Part shown: positions 44,649-58,500 of the stretch, piece after piece
How the letters are laid out: each line of letters starts with the position of its first letter
How positions within the stretch are numbered: position 1 is the stretch's first letter
Assembly: GCA_020152595.1 (NCBI GenBank)
Contig: JAIGNY010004511.1
Coordinates: 124,001 to 188,000 of the forward strand
Source: Chiridota heheva
Taxonomy: Eukaryota > Echinodermata > Holothuroidea > Apodida > Chiridotidae
Reading direction: 5' to 3'
Length of the DNA: 64,000 nt
Program-made: the position numbers and the translations under genes
The notes under the pieces: generated by a model
Database searches by the model: none
What the model was told of the DNA's origin: nothing
Seen by the model: the letters and a program-made list of their open reading frames with translations, nothing else

Positions 44649-46416
44649 CAAGCATTAATCAAATACATTAAGTCTATTATCCTTGTCTATCATCTTAAAA
44701 GCTACTTTGGTCAATCCTATAATTGCACAAATTTGAGTATGCCTATTTTTAATGTTTTAATTATACTTTCTCCATATTAATTTTCGAGTATTTAATATCT
44801 ATGGGAAAACAGAAGTTTATCCTTCAGAGGCAGATATTCCAAGATTGAACTTTAAAAATTTCACTTCAGACTTGATTCTTTTTTTTTTTTAGCAAACAAC
44901 GAAAAAAGAAAGGAAATGTAATTGGCTAGGTTGCCAGAGATTTTTTTTTTTTTCCTTTTGATAATTTCCATTTTCTTTGTGAAATTACCCAACTTTTACT
45001 TTTAAAAATGACAAAATTATGCTTCCTGGCAAAATTTGTTTTTCAACATTCTTGTATAATGTCCAAATGCTTAAAACTGTTGCTGTGCTACTCAAATTCA
45101 TGATTAGCATAATTCTTAAAGACCACGTACACAGATGGAAAATCAGGATACCTTCTGACCTCAAGTGAATAATCATAATATTATTTATGTTTTGCCAAAT
45201 ATGTGGTTTGGATACTGTTCACACACATCTTTTCCAGTCCACAAGCTTTGTTCATTTATGTTCAGGATGGTAACATTCCTCCACATTCTCATACATCAAA
45301 CATAATTCTATTTCACCAACAAACAAAAAAAGTCTGTGAAAAACAAAGGACTTAAAAATCCCACAGCTTAAGTAAAAGACAGGTAAAACAAAGTTCTGAA
45401 TATCATCTGTTAACAACTAATAGTTCTTTTATTGTCAGGAGCTGTATAAATCACATCATGCTTTCAGATAAATGTTATACCTCCTCCACTATGTATAGGT
45501 CTTTGTTTCTTTTCCTCATGATTATTATCACAATTTTACAAAAAAAGGCAGTATTATAACAAACTTCTAATCAGCCAAATTTGTGAATTCTAACCAGTAA
45601 AATAAGTCAATTCTAACATGCCAAATTAGTCATTTCTAATCAGCCAAAATATAATTATGACCAAGATGTCAGTGTGTTTGTCAGGTGATAAATTTAATAT
45701 GTGTGTACAAAACAGGCCTGGCTTGGTAATTCTTATCAGAAGTGATAAAACAATAACTGCTAACCAATTTATGTGCAGTGTAATTAATTCATATGAATAC
45801 TTTTGAGTTCTATGCACGAAACAGAGTAAAATAAACTTGTAGGGGAAAACAACGAATTAAAGTTGTATGTCTGACTTCTAGATATATTATCAATTTAATC
45901 ATGAGCCTTGTTGAGAAAAGTGAACTCAAATATTTTTTAGGAAGATATATTTAATTACACTTAGGCACATTCACACTGACAGTACAGATAGATAGGTAGA
46001 CTTACACCAAGGGATATCTGGATAGCTATTAGGGTGTGTTTCACCACACTATGTACAGATGACTTCTCCCAGACGCCCAGAATTGGTTACCCCTTACCCC
46101 TGATTAACAGCAGTAGACTTAACCTCCTCTAATAAAATTAAAAAAATAGTTCAGATGATGAATTTTATATTACTTCCCTACTAACTGAATAAAAATCAAT
46201 ATAATAAGGACAGAAACAATTCAAGTACTTTCACTACAACTTATCCAAAACCTGTACCAATTGGTGTGCCACTTGATAAGTGAAAGAAGTTAGTGTGTGT
46301 CCATACACCATGAAACACTGTACCATTTCATCAAATGAAAATATCTTGATAGGAATGACAACAGTCTTGTTTCTGTCACAAAAGGAATTTGATTCATCTT
46401 GACTTGAAATTAGGAG
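44649..46416 (-). other. 3' flank / possible 3' UTR of SYVN1
   Basis: No gene seen. On the minus strand an ATTAAA lies at 45950-45955, about 460 bp after the SYVN1 stop, and AATAAA at about 45427-45433, about 1 kb after it. Either could serve as a poly(A) signal; the site cannot be decided by reading alone. Confidence 0.4.
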
Positions 46417-46562
46417 TTAATTTGAACTGGCCAATCTTTGTATTCGCCGCCTCCTGATACCTTCATGGTCTTCTTCCTCTGGGATTTCTTCTTCTTTTTC
46501 TGGGATAAGTTCTCCTTCCGTTGATGGCGTGTATCCCACTGCCCCTTCCAATTGTGTCAAAT
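46417..46562 (-). CDS. SYVN1: SYVN1 last exon
   Basis: Acceptor CATCTTGGTAG. It encodes DLTQLEGAVGYTPSTEGEL, then an acidic run EKEEEIPEEEDHEG, then IRRRRIQRLASSN and TAA. An acidic stretch followed by RRRR-x-Q-x-L at the extreme C-terminus is shared with human SYVN1. Confidence 0.93.
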
Positions 46563-49500
46563 CTACCAAGATGGGAAAAATAAGATTCAGATCAATATTC
46601 TTTACACTTGGCAAAATTGTGCATGATTGAAAATATTAAAACAAAGGCATACACTGTATGAAATTACACTTTCTTAGCAAACTACAAAATCAGTTCCAAA
46701 TGCAAGGTTTTGTTGAAGGGGACAAATGACAACGAGGAAGCGTACAAAGCGTTCTAAAAAGGTGCTAACTACTAATCCCTTTACTAATCTTCCTTTCTTC
46801 ATACTTCACAAATATGAAACTTACAGGTATATGGAAATGGTGGACATTTTTTACAATAAATTAGAGCGAGTGATCAGCTTCAAATTTATCTGAAAATTAT
46901 TCACTTAGAAATAACAATCAAACTAATCAAACAAATTATCTTCTGATCTTCCCTGATGCTTGGTCCTACTCAGTGGTGCAACTAGAGTTCTAGAGCCCAT
47001 AGGGAACTTAAAGGTCGGGCCCCATAGCAAACATATCGCAGTCATTGCTCGGGCCCCTAAATCTCAATATTTGCTCGGGGGCCGTGGGATTTACCCACCC
47101 TATTGTTGCGCCATTGGTCCAACTGTTTCATGTGTGATGACAACTGTCCAACTATCCTATTAGACACCTCATAAGCTTTAATCATGCTTCATTAAATACC
47201 TTCTTTGAATATTAAAACTTACTGTAATATGATGAATAACAAAACACCTGTATTGATAAACATTTGACTTCAGGTAAATTCACCCATGTATTGTGAAAAT
47301 AAACCATTTACAAATTTGTACTTTCATTCCCAAATGATACAAGGCTTTCAATAATAAATAGTGCATACCTGCTGATGAATCTTTAGCTTTTTTAAGAGTT
47401 GGATTTTGACTTGAAGAATCCTCTGTATTATTTGAAGTATTGCTATTTTGTGTTTGGTTGAAAAAGTTTCCGTCAGAAAGTACTGGTGAATTCGGTGGTG
47501 TGATTGTCGCTCCTAAATTATCTACATTATTCCTTGATTGTGATGATGGATTTTGAGATGAATTATTTACACTGAAAAGGAAATTAATAAAACCTTAGTT
47601 TAAATCTTATATATAACTGACCTGAAACAAGTAGTAAAATTGCAGACCCAAGTATGAGACACCATATACACCCACGCCCCCTTTAAGAGACTGATAAATC
47701 AATTACACAATGTGGAGTTGAAAGGAAAAAAATAGATTGGCTGCTATTTACAGCTATTTTGGCTGCTATTTGAATCACACTTACAAAAGCAAGTAATTGT
47801 ATGAAATGCATACATTCATATAAACAAATTCATTTCAGGATGAAATTTTTATGAGCTCAAATTATGATTTTAAAATTAAAATGCTTTTAAATGGCACCAC
47901 AAATACAATAATATTTGTTAGCATAGATTTATAGTGCACTTTAATGGTGACACTAATAATTCAAATACATTTATTACAATCGCATTAAAGCTCCACAAAG
48001 TTAGTAGATTCAAAATTTCAGGAAAATGTATCTTTAAAGTGTGCCCCAGAATCTATGATGTGCCCCAGAATCTAATGGCTTTCTATGATGCTGGAGTAGG
48101 ATACAGTGATCAATGGTATTGTATATGTTGGCTTTAAAGTACATCTAATCTAAGGAACTCATAATGCAGGGCAATTTTTTAACTAAATATGTCTAAACAC
48201 AAAATATCTTGACTTGCTTATTCTGAAAATTTCTGATCATTCTGTAAAAATTAATAATACTAATATCACATATTTCCCCTTGTGTCCTGACCTGAAATTT
48301 ATGGACATATTACCTGAACTTCTGGGTAGTACCAAGTGGCCTCCACATAAATTTTTGGGAAAATAGCTCAGTTGGGGAAATGGAAAGCACACTTTGGGGG
48401 AAAATGATCCCAAATGTTTTTGTTTTTTTGCTTTTCAGTCTTTTAAAGCTTTATTTAAAAAGAAACTTAATACCCACATTTCATTCTAGTGACGGTTCTT
48501 GGGGAACTAAAGTTTTGCAGTTAAGGAAGCTCATTTAGCAAAAATATCCTTCAATTTTTGAAAAATATCCTTCAATTTTCAGTACATATCCTTCAATTTT
48601 TGAAAAACATCCTATAATGTTTGGAAAATATCTTTCAATTCAAAATTATCCTTCAAATTTCAAAAAAATCCATTTTCTTCAATCTTAGGAATATTTCCTT
48701 AATTTTTAAGAAATATTCTTCAATTTTTAGAAATATCATTCATTTTCTTCAATTTTCGGAAAATGTTATTAATTTTTTGGTAAATGTCCTTCAATTTTTG
48801 GGCAATTTCCTTCATTTTCGAAAAGTTTTCTTAGATTTTCTTTTTAAAATGTTGCCAAATTGTACCAAAATTTCAATAATCCCACCAGGTTTCCCTTCAA
48901 TTTGACTTTTTTAAATTTTATTTCATGTTAAGAAATTCCAAATTGTATGTACCACCCAACCGGGTAGAAATCAAGCAGAATAGGTTAATCCTCTCAGTTT
49001 TTCACTCTCCCCCCATTGCCCTGTAGTCATTCAGGGCTATGATAAATCTACCAAACCTATGAAATTCTGTGTACACCACTGAAAGTATGCCATTTGTTTG
49101 TCACAGCCAAAAAAACAAACACAACACCTCAATATATATATATATATATATCATAACCTTTGCAGCTTACCTATGCACACTAGCTATACTATAGTACTGT
49201 TGCATCTGTGTTACAGCTGCATCTAATAAAATCTGAATATTTCTAAGGCATTCAACCCGTGCCTCGACGTTTCTCCTTTCATTTCCTTCCATATCACGGA
49301 GCTCCTGATCCGACAGACCAGAAAAATTTGCAGGTGGATGAGGGGGTGGAATACCTACAGAAAAGTAAAACAATACAGATCAGATCATCCTATTATACAA
49401 GTAAATTTATGTCTGTATGAATAAGAGATAATTCAGTTCTAAAACATTTTAAAGTTTCTATCAATTATTGCAATAAAAAATACACAAAGAAACAAATTCC

Positions 49501-52500
49501 CAGTTTACTATCAAGTGATTCCAAAACAACTTCTGTTTCTTCAAGTCTATTGGCTTTTAAGAATAGCATTAAACATTTGCCCTGCCGAAATAACTTAATG
49601 TGCATACAATAACTCGACAATCATTAACAATTCTGAATATTGTAACATCTATATCAATGTAAAGTTTGTAAGAAAATTTCACAAACCTAACATTTTCCAA
49701 CACAACACTTACCAAATGGTGGGAGGATTGGAAACGGTGGCGGCATCATGAAGGGCGCCATAGGGGGCATTCCAAAACCAAACGGGTTTGATGTTGGTGC
49801 TAAGGGAGGAGCACTAGAGGGATTCGATGTTGAGGGATGAGATGAAGACCCTTCTTGACTTGAACCTATAAATATAGAAACAAGTTTATGACCTGGTATT
49901 ACAAACTATCACAAACACAATCCACTGCCAGTACTAACTAGAACGGTAAATACTGTCATGGTTCTCATGCCCATGCAAATTGACACCCCTATCATATGAC
50001 ACGGCCAATTATAAAAATGGCATCTCACACTAAGTCCCACATGGCATCCCATGTCCCGCATAGCATTCCATGTCCCACATGGCATCCCACCCCATGTCCC
50101 ATATGACATCCCATCCCATCCCTTGTCCCACATGGCATCCCACCATATCTCCCACATGGCATCTCACCCCATGTCATACTATCCCATTCCTTGTCCCATG
50201 TGGTATTCCACCATATGTCCCATGTGGCATCCCATCCTATGACCCACATGGCATCCCACCCTATGTCCCACATGGATCCCACCTCATGTCATCCCACCAT
50301 GTCTCATATGACATCCCATCCCATGCCTTCCCATCATATGCCTTGTCACACATGGCATTCCACCATATCTCCCACTTGGCATCCCACCCAATGTCCCACA
50401 TGGCATCCCAACCCATGTTCCACATGTCATCTCATCCCTTGTCCCATGTGGCATTCCACTATATGTCCAAAGTGGCATCCCATCCTATGACCCACATGAC
50501 ATCCCACTTTATGTCCCACATGGAATCAACCCCATGTCCCACATGACATCCCACCCCATGTCCCACATGACATCCCCTCCCATGCCTTGTCCCACATGGC
50601 ATTCTACCATATCTCCCACATGGCATTCCAGTATACAGTATGTCTCACATGGCATTCCACCATATGTCCCACATGGCATCCCACCCTATGTCCCACATGG
50701 ATCCCATCCTACATGTATGCCCCACATTAATTTAACCACATGTACCACATGACATCCCTCCCTATGTCCCACATGGCATTCCTCCCTGTGTCCCACATGG
50801 CATCTCTCCCTGTGTCCCCCATGACATCCCACCTTTATGTCTCGCATCAGTGGCTTCCCACCTAATGTCCCACATTGGATCCCACCGAATGTTCCACATG
50901 GTATCCTTCCCAATAAGATCCAACTTTATGTCCCACAGGGAATCACATCCTATGTCCCCATGGCCTCCTACCTTATGTCCTACATAGCCTCCTACCCTAT
51001 GTCACACATGGCATCCTAACCTATGTCACTCTCCTGTTACTTGTGGCATCCCACCCCATATCCCACATGGCATCCCATGCCATCCCATGTCCCACATGAT
51101 ATCCCATCCCATGGCATTCCAACCTCTGTCCCGCATGGCATTCCACCATATATTCTACATGATATTCAACCCTGTTCCACATGGCATCCCATCCCATGTC
51201 CTACATAGCATCCCACCCCATGTCCCACATGACATCCAATAGGTTCCATAGGGGTCTCATCCTAGCTACCACAGTCCCTGATTGAGCATACTATGTATGA
51301 AAGTGTCAGTTCATAAAACAACTTATATGCAAATGAATTGTTGAATGATAAATTGAAAAATAGGCAGAGTCAAAATATTATGCCTGATATAGCCCTTGGT
51401 GTATACCACATGGTATATATTCTATCATGTCCCACATGGACCCCATCCATGTCCCACATGGCATCCCTCTCTATGTCCATATGCAGTCACATCCAGTCAC
51501 ACTCCCTGACTGAGCATACTAAATTTAAAAAGTTTGGTCAATTCATAAGTCTGGTCAGTGTAGCAAGTTTATGCTAATGATCACAATAATAAAGGCGGAG
51601 TTTAATAATCATGCCTGATACAACTGTTGGTGCCGAAATATTTTGAAGAATTTTAAGGATTTTAAATCTCCAGTGTTACAAGAGAGACGCTTGAGGATCT
51701 CTGAAGAATTTTTTTTAAGGAAAAACTTTTTAGGGAAACTAGTATTTAATCTGTCTTAAGTGTCTCTGAAAAACTTTAACATTTGGTAAGGAAATTCTAA
51801 GCTTCTATGAGAATATTTGAAGAAACTTTAACTTTTTCTGAGAACTCTGAAGAAGCTTTAACATTTTCTGAGGAATTCTCAATTTTCTTTTTTACATTTC
51901 TAAGGATTTTATATGTACCCTTTTGTTCAGATGAGCTACAAAAATTTTGAGAGGAAAATGGAATTCATTGTATGTAAAGTCATGTGTGCTGTTAAGCACT
52001 GAAAAGCAATATATTGACATGGTATATAATACATAACATACACTGTGTAATCAATTTGAATTCAAACATAAAAGAATCTACCTACCTGGTGCCGCAGCAC
52101 CCTCTGCCTGCTGATGGAACCAGAGGGTGGAGGTTGCTGACCAGCGCCAGGTGGCATTGGGAATCCTCCACCGGGCTGGAATGGAGGCATGTAGAATTGA
52201 AATCCAGGATATGGTGGCATACCTGCATGAGGAATGACAGAGGATACAAAGATTAATAGTAAAATGAGGAAAATTGTAAATGTGACACACATACAAAAAG
52301 AAACATATTTTTTTTTAATCTGCTGTTTTATAGTATTTGTAGTATCCAACTTTTAATTCCATAATTCCTCCTTTATCACAATTCAGTGGTTGTTTCAGTT
52401 AATAGACATTTGATAATACACACTATGATTAACAACATTTTAAGATGTACCCCTTTTCTGTTACAATCAATCACTCAATGACAGTGATTTTTTTATTAAG

Positions 52501-55500
52501 CATATGATTCTCATGGTGAGAAAGAAAGACAAAACCCTCAAATAATGAGAGAAATGTTGTTTAATTATGCTACCTCCTACTGATTTTTAAATACAATGTG
52601 GCTTTTTTATCTCTGCATTTCCTATGCAAGGATATGTCCTGAAGGTCACTTATTATGAAGCACGGACAGTTGATAGGAGAAAAAAAAAAATACCTAAAGA
52701 GCTATTGAAAAGCATGAAAATCATGTCTTGATGTACTGTTATCAAATTCCATGTAGTAAAATGAAATTCCAAGCAATACGGACAAAGGATAATGTAGACA
52801 TCCCTAAGTCAAGGTAAGACATGACATGACTTAGGGCAATGTATGGATGGGAACATTGACAGTCACGGGAAAAGATATTACACAGCTCTAATATCTGTAA
52901 TGAATGACACAAAATGTTCTCTAAACACATGCAGGATGTATTATCTGTATTTGTTTTTAAACTAATTCCAAAATGAAGCAAAAAAAATACAGGTCATGAA
53001 AGTCATTAAGACTAGCTTTCATCTTCTTATTGAACACAGGAATTCAAAATATACCACCAAAAGTTCTGTCCTCATGGCACAAAATGAGAGCTTACATGTT
53101 ACATACACAGAGTGTCTTGACTTCACCACATGCTTTACCATAAATTGCTTACCAGGCTGCCCCATCTGAGGCATGTTATTGGCTGGCTGCTGCTGTTGTT
53201 GCTGGTTCTGTTGTTGATACCTGGTTGCGGACACCCTAAGCACATCCATCCTGCATGTTGGGCATGTTTGCTGGCGTTGGAACCAGGACCGCAAACAACT
53301 AGTGTGGAATATGTGGTTGCAGGGTAGCTTCTTGCAGGCTGTATTCATCTCCTCCCGGCAGATGATGCAGAGATTGTCCATGGATGAGAGCTCCTCCTCC
53401 GTGGCATCTGGGTATCTGTGGGTGAGGCACAGGGGAGTGTAAATACAGCAGGGCTCAAACATTGTGCCCTAAGCTTGTCTTTTGTATAGGATGTGAACAA
53501 CTGAATATTTTGGAAAATAGAAAACCCTTGTAAAGCAGCATTTTTTTCTGAGAGAAAATGGAGGAACTATGCTCCCCCCCTCTCCCCCTTTACTTCATCA
53601 TGAGTTTCTAATCATTGTTTTATTCTACAGATAAAAAGAGACCACACTTTCATGACAAGAAATTAAAATATTCTTTCGAAAGAAAACCAGTCTTTCCCTC
53701 TGAATTTTGCAATTTTGAATTTTGCCTATAAACAAAAACCCAGGTTTCCATTCCATTAACATTCCTACTTAAAATTAGCAAATTTAACTAACTGGGCACT
53801 TTATCAATATTTAATTAATTTCACTGAATAAACATGGAGTCATGAAGGTCTACAGCTTGTATACAGGCCAGTCAATCATGTTCATCTTCCACACTGCAGT
53901 CAACTCTAAATTCCAGGATAGCAAAAGATTAACAAGGGGAAACATCTACACTCCTACTCGTTTACTTGACTTGATTGTCTATTAAACTAGTAAAAACTTT
54001 TCTTTCAATAGTCAGATCTTATTTGCAATAGCTAATCTCTGGAATACTCATTTTCCATATTACATGTTGTTACTCTATGCGGTCTGTTAAAAAGAATTTT
54101 TATAAAAAATGTGTGTCTTTTGTTGAATATTGAGGAATTCCAAATGGTGTAAAAACTCCAAGTTTTCCCCTTTTTGTTAGAATATTTCCTGATTTTTTTC
54201 TTAATGTCTATTGTTCATTTAATGATCTTGCAATCATAACGTTAGATACTGTAACTAAAGAAAAAGAAAATAGACAACATTTTACTCACAAGGTATTCAT
54301 ATTCCTGATTGCACGTCTGGACATGATGATGTCATTTACAGCTTTCTTGAATGCTCTGAAAAAATCGCAATGAATACACCATTGTCACTGATCTATAGAA
54401 TATACACTCGTCATGTCATTCATGCTTAAAAAATGCCCTCCTGGGGTGTTATAGTCAGTGAAAGTTTTAATACTGTATATGATCTACACTTACTAACAGT
54501 GTGGAAGGTAATCAGAAAACTGCACATCACAAACAATACAAATCCCCTCACCGCTAACATGCTTTCCACCCTATATCACAACTGCCATCCCAATCTCTGT
54601 TCTGCATGTCCCATCCTACATCCCTCCCTACAGGAAATCATACATGAAATCAAGATACCATTCCACAACATGACCCATATGCCATCACACCTGCTATCAA
54701 GATGACATCTCACCATATGTCTTGCCACCCTGTCCCATATATTATGCCACCCTGTCCCACATTCCATCCCTCCCTGTACCATCCTACCCTGACCCACACG
54801 CCATCCTTTTATTTACCACCTGCCATTCCACCCTGTCCTATAGGAAATTCCAACCTATCCCACATGCTATCCCTTCCTGTCCCATGTGCCATCCCACCTG
54901 AAATCCAGACGACATAAGATCCTGTCTCACATGTCATTACACTCTGTCCCCCATGCCATCTCACCTTGTCCCACATGCCATCCCAGCCTGTCATAAATGC
55001 AATGACACTACCTTGTTTTACATGCCACGCCACCCTGTCCCACATGCTATCCCACCCTGTCCTATATGCAATGACATGCTGTCCCACATTCCATGGTACC
55101 CTGTCCCACATACCACCTTGTTATAAACCAAGTAGGACTGTTTAATCTACCAAATCAGAATGAAAATTCATTGCAGATTAACTTAGAGTTTATCATAAGT
55201 CTATTATGTTTCCACTGCATTCTGGCAAAACCTTATTGTTTTTTCCCTATTCATTTCCAAGACACTTCATTATAAATTCCATTCAGTCATCAGTTCTGTT
55301 ATTCAACTTTTTTAATCCCAGGACAAAGAATGCATTTGTTCTTTTTACCAATGATTTCTTTTCATAAATATAGTTGCTATTCCTTTCCTAGGGTAGCAAT
55401 CTTTTGTTCTTCTAGTAGCTGAACAATGCATGAAGCCTGACAGACAATAGACAATGGACGTACGGCAAAGATGCTTATATCCCCTCTTCACTTCATTGAC

Positions 55501-58500
55501 CTTCGTTGGCGAGGGTATAATTAAACCCAAAACAGTCAAAGCAAATTTTGTAGATGCAGAAAAGCCACACATGAAGGGTTATCATTTTAGAAATATTCAG
55601 TTTTGATATAAAAGATCCTTTGTATACGTATAGGCAAAACAAGAACACATTTCCTATGCGCTTCTTATTTGTTTACTTTACTGTGACTTGTGATTTCCTT
55701 CACCAAGCGTGGATGCTTTTATGCACATAAGTCTTTTGCATACAAAGAGAGGAGTAGAAGTATGTGATAATCCACTCTCTCCAAGCTTAACTTCTCCCTT
55801 GTCTGCAAGCTTCAATTCTCCTCCTGGGTCTGCAAGCTTAATATAATTTCTCCCAAATGCACCAAGTAATAATGTAGTTCTTTTTAATACCATTACTTAT
55901 CTTAATCCTCAAGGAACTTAAACACCCATTTATGAATTAAGATGCAAATGGATAAATACAAATAATCAGTACAAAGACCGCCAATACTAAATTTTAGGAG
56001 ATCTGTCTCACATATGGTTAAAGCCCAAATAACATTAAGACACAATTACAATTAACGGCACATATTCATACACACAAGGCTTGAATGATCTCCATCTAAG
56101 AGACTTCTGAAGGAGACCCAAGCATCAAGGTGTAATTCAATCAAATATTCAAGATGGTGGTTTGTTTTGCATCTAAACTTATATCTACATCTAGCTTGAT
56201 ACAATTCTCAATAAAGCTCTGGTTGAAGGGAGCATGCACACTTCTTCTTACTGAGTTCACATTACAACAGTTACATTTGGTTCAGCCATAGCTGAACACA
56301 GTACTGTGCAGTGTCATTACAATCTGCAAGGTCAGCAGCAGTGCATGTTTCCTCCAATACGGGATATCTCAAAAGGTGCTCCCATTGTTTTTGGATCTGT
56401 ACCACAGTCACATGAGCCTGGGCTGGATGTATACATGCTGAAACTCATGTTAAAATGAACAGTAGACTAAAGCTACGACTGGAGTCAACACATAAGCTGA
56501 AGCTCAGGTTAACATGAATGAACAGAGTGAAGATGTGGTTGAAGTGAGGCTATACCTCAGGTAAAAGTAAATAAAGGGTAAAATGTTAAGAGTGACTTAA
56601 AGTTATGCTAGTACTGTCTGTTGGAGCAGGGTTCAAAATTAACACACTTTACCACTAGCCTGTCGGGCTAGCTTGACTCCTTTTCTACTAGCCTGAATGG
56701 ACTGCTGACTTGCCCGAGAAAACTTACGTCAAAAAGCTTAAAAACCTTGGTCCCTACAGAGAAAAGATAGAAGTAAACAATGCTTTTCTTTCAACTCAAA
56801 TATATTTTCACATACTCAACTTACGTTATGTATAGCAAAAACTTTTTCCTAGCCTTGTGCAATTGTTTTTCAATTACGGTATGAGTTAAATGCACCGATT
56901 GACTGTGTGTGCGTGTATTGTGTGCGGTAGTAGTAGTGACAACGTAACAGTAAATAAGCATAATCTTTCGTAACGTTTATCGTTAATTATGGCTTTTCAA
57001 CCTTATCGAAGTGGACAATTATGCATTTTGGCTTGTGTAAGTGATGTGTAATAATGTATTTTTGAAAAGTCCAAGGTATATATTTTTTTCTGGTTACTTG
57101 CCCGGCAGGCTCGGAAAGATCAGTTTTAGCTAGCCCAGACGTGAGTTCTACTTGCCCCATGCTAGCGGGCCTACGTTAATTTCGAGCGCTGGTTTGGAGT
57201 GTTGTGGGGCTCAGAAGGCATTTTTAAACCTTCTTAGAGTAACACATAAGGAGCTGTAAAATTGAAACCTCACAGCTCAATGGTAGTTTGAAAATTCAAA
57301 AGGAGTACATGACTTACCTCATGGTTAGGTACATGGGTCTTATAGCAAAGAGCGGGAAGGTATGAATCTTGATCATGATGGCTACAAATCCTGTATAAAG
57401 GAAGACCTTGATGAAACCTGCAAAGAAAACAAATTATAGCTCATGCCCAAGAATAATGAATCATCGCTCATACCCAAGAACAATGAATCATCATTCATAC
57501 TCAAGAATAATAAATCATCCCTCATACCCAAGAACAATGAATCATTCTTCATAAAGCTTGGGCGAGATATCGATATTTCGATATATTTCGATATTGACCC
57601 ATATCGATATGGATCGATATTGAGTTAAAGGGTCATATGGATAATATGTTTTCAATGATAATACACAATACATGAACTATTAAAAAGCTAAACATAAGTA
57701 TCAAACATCCAAGTATTTTTCATTGAATAGCCACAAAAAGTTAATAAATTTCTTTTATATCAAACTTTCAGGCAGTCAGTTATGATAAAACTTTATCAAA
57801 ACATCAATATTATGATAACATTTACCCCAGAATACTTCTATGAACAAAATAAAACTTGACTCAGGAGTACAGAGGCATTGTGCAGTACTTCAACTTTAGG
57901 ATGTTCAGACAACAAAAATCATAAGATGTTGAATCCTCAAACATTGTGTTAAGTTTCCACAAAAAAAATACTGAATCTTAATATTTATATCAAACAGTCA
58001 TTAATTGACAAATCACTGACAAAACTATGAGGTTTTTCTCATTATTTTGTTCTTTCAGAAAATCTAAAAGTGACAGACTGGTCTTGCCAGATCGATCAGA
58101 TACTACACTACACATGCAGTAACTACACAGTATCACTACTCTATACTGTCAGTATACATCTACCACTGTTTCTTCTCCGTAAAAACACTCGTGCGATGAT
58201 TGAAGCAAGCTAAACTTACTAATACTTGTATTACTAACTATTTTTTTTTTTTTTTACTCATACTTTTTACGCTCGGTTGGCGTTCATGTCCTCTTGAAGG
58301 ATTTTTGCCAACTTAACCTATTCAGATTCAGACTAGAAATTGGATATTATGTGTTATATATGACTTCTGAATGTCTAGAAGTCCATAAAATGCTAACAAA
58401 ATGATGCCTTTTCAGTAGGACATTCATGAGAAGTAAGTGAGATATGAAATTTCAAGAAGAATTAAGAGCCGATTTTTGTACATTCAGTGTATGCCAAGTA

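Noticed and set aside
50024-51208. Pro/His/Met-rich frames over the C-rich array
   Set aside because: The 24-bp unit gives such frames on both strands. They lie within a SYVN1 intron and have no unique ends.
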